A DNA stretch of 28,621 bases. Source: an uncultured Blautia sp. (GTDB taxonomy: Bacteria; Bacillota; Clostridia; Lachnospirales; Lachnospiraceae). A program made the translations under genes and the position numbers. Position 1 is the stretch's first letter. Each line of letters opens with the position of its first letter. The DNA lies in assembly GCA_934402155.1 (NCBI GenBank), contig CAKRTP010000009.1, forward strand, positions 1-28,621, read 5' to 3'. Below are positions 25,055-28,621 of this stretch, one piece after another. The notes under the pieces are model-generated. The model did no database searches, had not been told where the DNA came from, and saw only the letters and a program-made list of their open reading frames with translations.

Positions 25055-25085
25055 AGATTATCACTTAAAGCATACTTGAAGTCAA
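25055..25085 (-). promoter_or_regulatory. Aldo/keto reductase promoter with a MerR-family-like dyad
   Basis: On the minus strand the -35 is TTGACT (25080-25085). The -10 is either GATAAT (25057-25062, 17-base spacer) or TAATCT (25055-25060, 19-base spacer). Between them is an inverted repeat with 8-base arms, ACTTCAAG and CTTTAAGT, separated by 4 bases (25063-25082, 7 of 8 paired). A dyad within a 19-base spacer is the classic arrangement for MerR-family activators. Confidence 0.65.
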
Positions 25086-25120
25086 GAGTAACTATTTCAT
25101 AGCCAGTCAGATATTCACTA

Positions 25121-25149
25121 TTGAGTAAAATTATCAATAATGTTAAAAT
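25121..25149 (+). promoter_or_regulatory. Promoter of the AlkD-like gene
   Basis: A TTGAGT -35 (25121-25126), a 17-base spacer and TAAAAT (25144-25149) with an extended TG (TGTTAAAAT). A 6-base inverted repeat, TATTGA (25119-25124) with TCAATA (25134-25139), spans the -35. Confidence 0.65.
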
Positions 25150-25211
25150 AGAAAAAAATGTACCGACTACGGAATCTGTGCATTTGCAGAAAGACAAAAC
25201 CGGAGACAAAA

Positions 25212-25895
25212 ATGTTGAATATCGCAGAATTAGAAAATCAATTATTTAAAATGCAGGATCTGAAATACCGGGATTTTCACAGCAGGCTAATGCCGGGAAT
25301 TGCCCCGGAAACAATCATAGGAATAAGGACACCAATTCTCCGCAAATTTACGAAAGAATTTGCCCAAACACCCGATTCGGAGAAATTTCTTGCCCAGCTT
25401 CCGCACCGATACTATGAAGAAAATAATATGCATATGATGATCATTACCGCTATTCCTGATTATGAGAGATGTCTTGCTGAGATCCAAAGGTTTCTTCCAT
25501 ATATAGACAACTGGGCAACCTGTGATTTTCCTGCCCCGAAATGTTTTGCAGAACATCGCGAGGAACTTCTGCCAGTAATACAGAACTGGATCGTATCAGA
25601 CAAAACTTATACCGTTCGATACGGAATCGGCCTGCTGATGAGACTATATCTGGATGATGCTTTTCAACCAGAATATCTGGAACTGGCAGCCAATATAAAC
25701 TCTGATGAATATTATGTAAATATGATGATTTCCTGGTATCTGGCAACAGCTCTTGCAAAGCAATGGACTGCAGCAATTCCATATCTGGAAGAACGACGAC
25801 TCTCCGAATGGGTACACAAAAAAACGATTCAAAAAGCCATTGAAAGCTTCCGAATCTCACCGGAACAAAAACTATATCTAAAAAGCCTGCGGTAA
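25212..25895 (+). CDS. AlkD-like DNA alkylation repair glycosylase
   Basis: The 227-residue all-helical (HEAT-like repeat) protein belongs to the AlkD/DNA alkylation repair family, which removes N3- and N7-alkylated purines. The active-site residues of Bacillus AlkD (Trp109, Asp113, Arg148, Trp187) have counterparts here: Trp101 and Asp105 in DNWATCDF, Arg136 in VRYGIGLLM and Trp175 in MISWYLATAL. It begins MLNIAELENQLFKMQDLKYRDFHSRLMPG. An upstream ATG at 25158 keeps the frame open, but the ATG at 25212 has CGGAG seven bases upstream and matches the family start. It is a single-gene unit with its own promoter and terminator. Confidence 0.88.
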   Translation: MLNIAELENQLFKMQDLKYRDFHSRLMPGIAPETIIGIRTPILRKFTKEFAQTPDSEKFLAQLPHRYYEENNMHMMIITAIPDYERCLAEIQRFLPYIDNWATCDFPAPKCFAEHREELLPVIQNWIVSDKTYTVRYGIGLLMRLYLDDAFQPEYLELAANINSDEYYVNMMISWYLATALAKQWTAAIPYLEERRLSEWVHKKTIQKAIESFRISPEQKLYLKSLR

Positions 25896-25913
25896 TTTCG
25901 CAGGTATATTTTT
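25885..25913 (+). terminator. Terminator after the AlkD-like gene
   Basis: A 6-bp stem (CCTGCG 25886-25891 with CGCAGG 25899-25904, plus a G-U pair) has the stop codon in its 7-base loop and is followed by TATATTTTTT. It is short but GC-rich. Confidence 0.65.
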
Positions 25914-25941
25914 TGTATTTTCCCATAACTTTAGATAAGAT
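25913..25941 (+). promoter_or_regulatory. Possible promoter of the SEDS gene
   Basis: A TTGTAT -35 (25913-25918), a 17-base spacer and a TAAGAT -10 (25936-25941), directly after the preceding terminator. Confidence 0.45.
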
Positions 25942-25958
25942 CCATTCCGGAGTCTGCC

Positions 25959-27050
25959 ATGTCAAAAAACAGAGAAAACTATTCTTCTCAGGCAGATATA
26001 ACCATGCTGACACTGGTGATCCTTCTTACTGTTTTTGGCCTTGTCATTCTTCTCAGTGCAAGCGAATACAATGGCAGAGTCCGCTTTCATGACTCTGCCT
26101 ATTACTTCAAAAAACAATTATTTGCCTCTGCACTCGGGCTGGGTGCTATGTATTTTATTTCCAGTATAGATTATCACTTTTTTGTCAGGCTCGCCCCGGC
26201 AGCATATCTTCTTTCCATGCTTCTCTCAACAGCCGTGCTTCTCTTTGGACAGGAAATCAATGGCTCAAAACGCTGGCTGAACCTTGGACCACTGTCTTTC
26301 CAGCCATCAGAATTTGCCAAAGTAGCTGTTGTTCTTTTTCTGACCTGGCAGATTGACTGTTCCAGAAAAAAGACCGATGGGTTCTGGTTTATGTGCAGAA
26401 CTATGCTTACTCTGCTCCCCGTTGTCGGTCTGGTTGGCTCCAATAACCTGAGTACAGCAATCATCATTCTTGGAATCGGTGTTATTCTGATTTTTGTTTC
26501 CTCACCTCATTATCTCCAGTTCATTGCTCTCGGCAGTGCCGGCATTGGTTTCATTGCCATTTTTCTGGCTGCCGAAAGCTATCGCCTTGAACGTCTGGCA
26601 ATCTGGCGCGATCCGGAAAAATATGAAAAAGGGTTTCAGACTATCCAGGGACTATATGCAATCGGAAGTGGCGGACTTTTTGGACGAGGGCTGGGAGACA
26701 GTATACAAAAACTGGGCTTCGTACCCGAAGCCCAGAATGATATGATCTATTCTATTATCTGCGAAGAATTCGGTCTCGTCGGAGCCATTCTTCTGATTTC
26801 TGTTTTTGGTCTGCTGCTCTGGAGGCTCTGTGTCATCTCCATGCACAGCACTGATCTTTCCGGCACACTTCTGGCTGCCGGGATCATGGGACACCTGGCA
26901 ATTCAGGTCATACTGAATATCGCCGTTGTCACCAATACAATACCCAACACCGGAATCACTCTGCCCTTTATAAGCTACGGAGGCACTTCCATCGTCTTCC
27001 TTCTCGGTGAAATGGGTCTGGCACTAAATGTCAGCCGATGTCAAAAATAA
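25959..27050 (+). CDS. FtsW/SpoVE/RodA family (SEDS) peptidoglycan polymerase
   Basis: The 363-residue membrane protein has about ten transmembrane segments and SEDS motifs: GQEINGSKRWLNLGPLSFQPSEFAK (about 98-121), SGGLFGRGLGDSIQKLGFVPEAQNDMIYSIICEE (about 237-270) with the putative catalytic Asp261, and NTIPNTGITLPFISYGGTS near the C terminus. The PFISYGGTS ending is FtsW/SpoVE-like rather than RodA-like. The first periplasmic motif reads SNNLSTA, without the acidic residue found in many family members (PDLGTA type). It polymerises lipid II with a class B penicillin-binding partner, which is not nearby. Whether it serves division, elongation or spore cortex cannot be told. GGAG lies upstream of the ATG but is weak. 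The gene converges on feoB. Confidence 0.9.
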   Translation: MSKNRENYSSQADITMLTLVILLTVFGLVILLSASEYNGRVRFHDSAYYFKKQLFASALGLGAMYFISSIDYHFFVRLAPAAYLLSMLLSTAVLLFGQEINGSKRWLNLGPLSFQPSEFAKVAVVLFLTWQIDCSRKKTDGFWFMCRTMLTLLPVVGLVGSNNLSTAIIILGIGVILIFVSSPHYLQFIALGSAGIGFIAIFLAAESYRLERLAIWRDPEKYEKGFQTIQGLYAIGSGGLFGRGLGDSIQKLGFVPEAQNDMIYSIICEEFGLVGAILLISVFGLLLWRLCVISMHSTDLSGTLLAAGIMGHLAIQVILNIAVVTNTIPNTGITLPFISYGGTSIVFLLGEMGLALNVSRCQK

Positions 27051-27079
27051 CATTCCCAAAGATAAGCAACTAATGTCTG

Positions 27080-28621
27080 TTAAAAGATCAGACCTCCCAC
27101 AAGATAAACCACAAATGCTGCCAGCCATGCGATCACACATTGTCCGATCACAACACCTGCCGCCCATTTACTGCCAAGTTCTCTCTTGATAGAAGCAATA
27201 GCCGCTACACAAGGTGTATACAGAAGACAGAATGTCAGAAGACTTGCTGCTGAAAGCGGTGTAATACTATCCAGCAACGCTGCTGTATTTCCAAACAGGA
27301 TAGATAATGTGGAAACAACGCTTTCTTTTGCCATAAATCCTGTGATCAACGCTGTTGATATCCTCCAGTCACCAAATCCCATCGGTTTGAATATCGGTGC
27401 TACAACGCTTGCCACCATAGCAAGGATACTGTCTTTTGAGTCCGTCACAATACTCAGATGAGAATTAAATGTCTGCAAAAACCAGATGATCAATGTTGCC
27501 ATAAAGATAACAGTGAATGCTCTCTGTAAAAAATCCTTTGCTTTGTCCCACAACAGATGTCCTACATTCTTTGCTCCAGGCATACGATAATTCGGAAGTT
27601 CCATAACAAAAGGAACAGCCTCTCCACTGAACAAAGTACTTCTCATCAGAAGGGCCATCAGAATCCCCATCAGAATTCCACCAAAATATAAGGCGATCAT
27701 CACAATAGCACCATGCCCCGGGAAAAATGCTGCCGCAAAAAATGCATAGATGGGCAGCTTCGCAGAACAGCTCATAAACGGTGTCAGCATGATCGTCATC
27801 TTACGGTCTCTCTCTGACGGAAGTGTACGACTTGCCATAACACCTGGTACAGTACAGCCAAACCCTACCAGCATCGGCACGATACTTCTGCCGGAAAGTC
27901 CGATCTTACGAAGCAGTTTATCCATCACAAACGCAACTCTTGCCATATATCCACTGTCTTCCAGCAAAGACAGAAAGAAAAACAATGTTACGATGACCGG
28001 CAGGAAACTCAGCACACTTCCCACTCCATTAAATACTCCGTCAATCACCAGCGAATGCAGCACATCATTGACTCCGGCCGATGTCATCCAGCTGTCAACA
28101 AAATTTCCAAGTGCCGTGATTCCCATCTCGAGCAGATTTTGGAAAAATGCACCGATCACACTGAAGGTAAGGAAAAACACAAGTCCCATGATTCCGACAA
28201 AGCATGGAATTGCTGTATATTTTCCTGTAAGAATCCTGTCGATCTTTACACTGCGAAGATGTTCCTTACTTTCTTTGGGCTTCACCACAGTTTCATCGCA
28301 GACTCTCTCGATAAAATCAAAACGCATATGGGCAATCGCCGCCGCTCTGTCAAGTCCTCGCTCTTTTTCCATCTGCTGAATAATATGTTCCAGCATTTCC
28401 TTTTCATTCTGATCCAGCTTCAGGCTGTCCATGATCAGCTGATCTCCCTCTGCCAGCTTCGCTGCCGCAAATCGAACCGGAATCTCTGCTGCCTGGGCAT
28501 GATCTTCAATCAGATGCATAATCGCATGTAGACATCTGTGGACTGCACCACCGTCTTCATTCGCATCACAGAAATCTATATTCTGTGGCTTCTCCTGATA
28601 TTTTGCAACATGGAGTGCATG
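27080..28621 (-). CDS. feoB: Ferrous iron transporter B, C-terminal part (5' end outside window)
   Basis: The open frame runs from the window edge without a start and ends with TAA at 27080, giving 513 residues. The first ATG inside the window is at 28519, but the codons upstream of it stay open and read as a natural helical-domain sequence (HALHVAKYQEKPQNIDFCD), so the gene is cut by the window, not starting there. Visible are the helical linker after the G domain and the membrane part: about seven or more helices, the gate motifs MLVGFGCTVPGVMASRTL and PFMSCSAKLPIYAFF, and LLYTPCVAAIASIKRELG. FeoB imports Fe2+ using a GTPase at its N terminus, which lies outside. No convincing terminator separates it from the SEDS gene. 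Confidence 0.95.
   Translation of the reverse strand, partial: HALHVAKYQEKPQNIDFCDANEDGGAVHRCLHAIMHLIEDHAQAAEIPVRFAAAKLAEGDQLIMDSLKLDQNEKEMLEHIIQQMEKERGLDRAAAIAHMRFDFIERVCDETVVKPKESKEHLRSVKIDRILTGKYTAIPCFVGIMGLVFFLTFSVIGAFFQNLLEMGITALGNFVDSWMTSAGVNDVLHSLVIDGVFNGVGSVLSFLPVIVTLFFFLSLLEDSGYMARVAFVMDKLLRKIGLSGRSIVPMLVGFGCTVPGVMASRTLPSERDRKMTIMLTPFMSCSAKLPIYAFFAAAFFPGHGAIVMIALYFGGILMGILMALLMRSTLFSGEAVPFVMELPNYRMPGAKNVGHLLWDKAKDFLQRAFTVIFMATLIIWFLQTFNSHLSIVTDSKDSILAMVASVVAPIFKPMGFGDWRISTALITGFMAKESVVSTLSILFGNTAALLDSITPLSAASLLTFCLLYTPCVAAIASIKRELGSKWAAGVVIGQCVIAWLAAFVVYLVGGLIF

Noticed and set aside
27075-27093. GTCTG/CAGAC hairpin between the SEDS gene and feoB
   Set aside because: Only 5 bp with no U-run on either strand; too weak to call a terminator.
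1-28621. Mobile elements, CRISPR arrays, tRNA or rRNA genes, prophage
   Set aside because: I looked for transposase or integrase motifs, regular repeats with spacers, and tRNA-like folds, and saw none.

Overview
The window looks like chromosomal core DNA of a spore-forming, Gram-positive anaerobe of the Clostridia, most likely Lachnospiraceae (Blautia/Dorea/Ruminococcus-like). The reasons are the protein sequences of RpsL, RplL, RpoB and RpoC, a clostridial-type SpoIIID, strong AGGAGG ribosome binding sites, T-run hairpin terminators, and teichoic-acid-type glycerophosphotransferases. No phage, insertion sequence, CRISPR array, tRNA or rRNA gene is visible.

Layout. (1) Positions 1-900, minus strand: the 5' end of rpsG (9 codons) and all of rpsL, with a near-consensus promoter set inside a perfect inverted repeat and a structured rpsL-rpsG spacer. 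(2) 1039-2598, plus strand: two membrane-anchored proteins, a small coiled-coil protein of unknown function and a class A beta-lactamase-like serine hydrolase. (3) 2628-6391, minus strand: a three-gene signalling operon of a transmembrane Hanks-type Ser/Thr kinase with a non-PASTA outer domain, a PP2C phosphatase and an unrecognised 407-residue protein. It sits between rpoC and rpsL, which adjoin in many Firmicutes. (4) 6646-15668, minus strand: the rplJ-rplL-rpoB-rpoC block, with promoter, L10-type leader, leader terminator hairpin, an rplL-rpoB attenuator, a second consensus promoter before rpoB, and a strong terminator after rpoC. (5) 15734-20792: two paralogous CDP-glycerol glycerophosphotransferase-family proteins (plus strand) flanking a membrane acyltransferase (minus strand), plausibly a glycerol-phosphate polymer and acyl-decoration locus. 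(6) 20794-22408, minus strand: an operon of an 83-residue unknown, a GNAT acetyltransferase and a TauE/SafE permease. (7) 22559-25895: a PLP aminotransferase or decarboxylase, spoIIID behind a putative sigma-E promoter, a YghZ-type aldo/keto reductase with a MerR-like promoter, and an AlkD-like DNA glycosylase. (8) 25959-28621: an FtsW/SpoVE-family SEDS protein and the C-terminal part of FeoB, which runs off the window.

How the parts relate. The ribosomal and RNA polymerase genes are normal length with wild-type active-site and drug-target motifs. Envelope functions recur around them: transmembrane kinase, serine hydrolase, polyol-phosphate polymerases, acyltransferase and SEDS protein. The least explained pieces are the kinase/phosphatase/407-residue operon, and the control region before spoIIID, where a sigma-E-like -10 element lies inside a hairpin that would hide the ribosome binding site only in read-through RNA. 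Several CDS starts given here are later than the longest open frame, because a Shine-Dalgarno sequence or homology supports the internal start.
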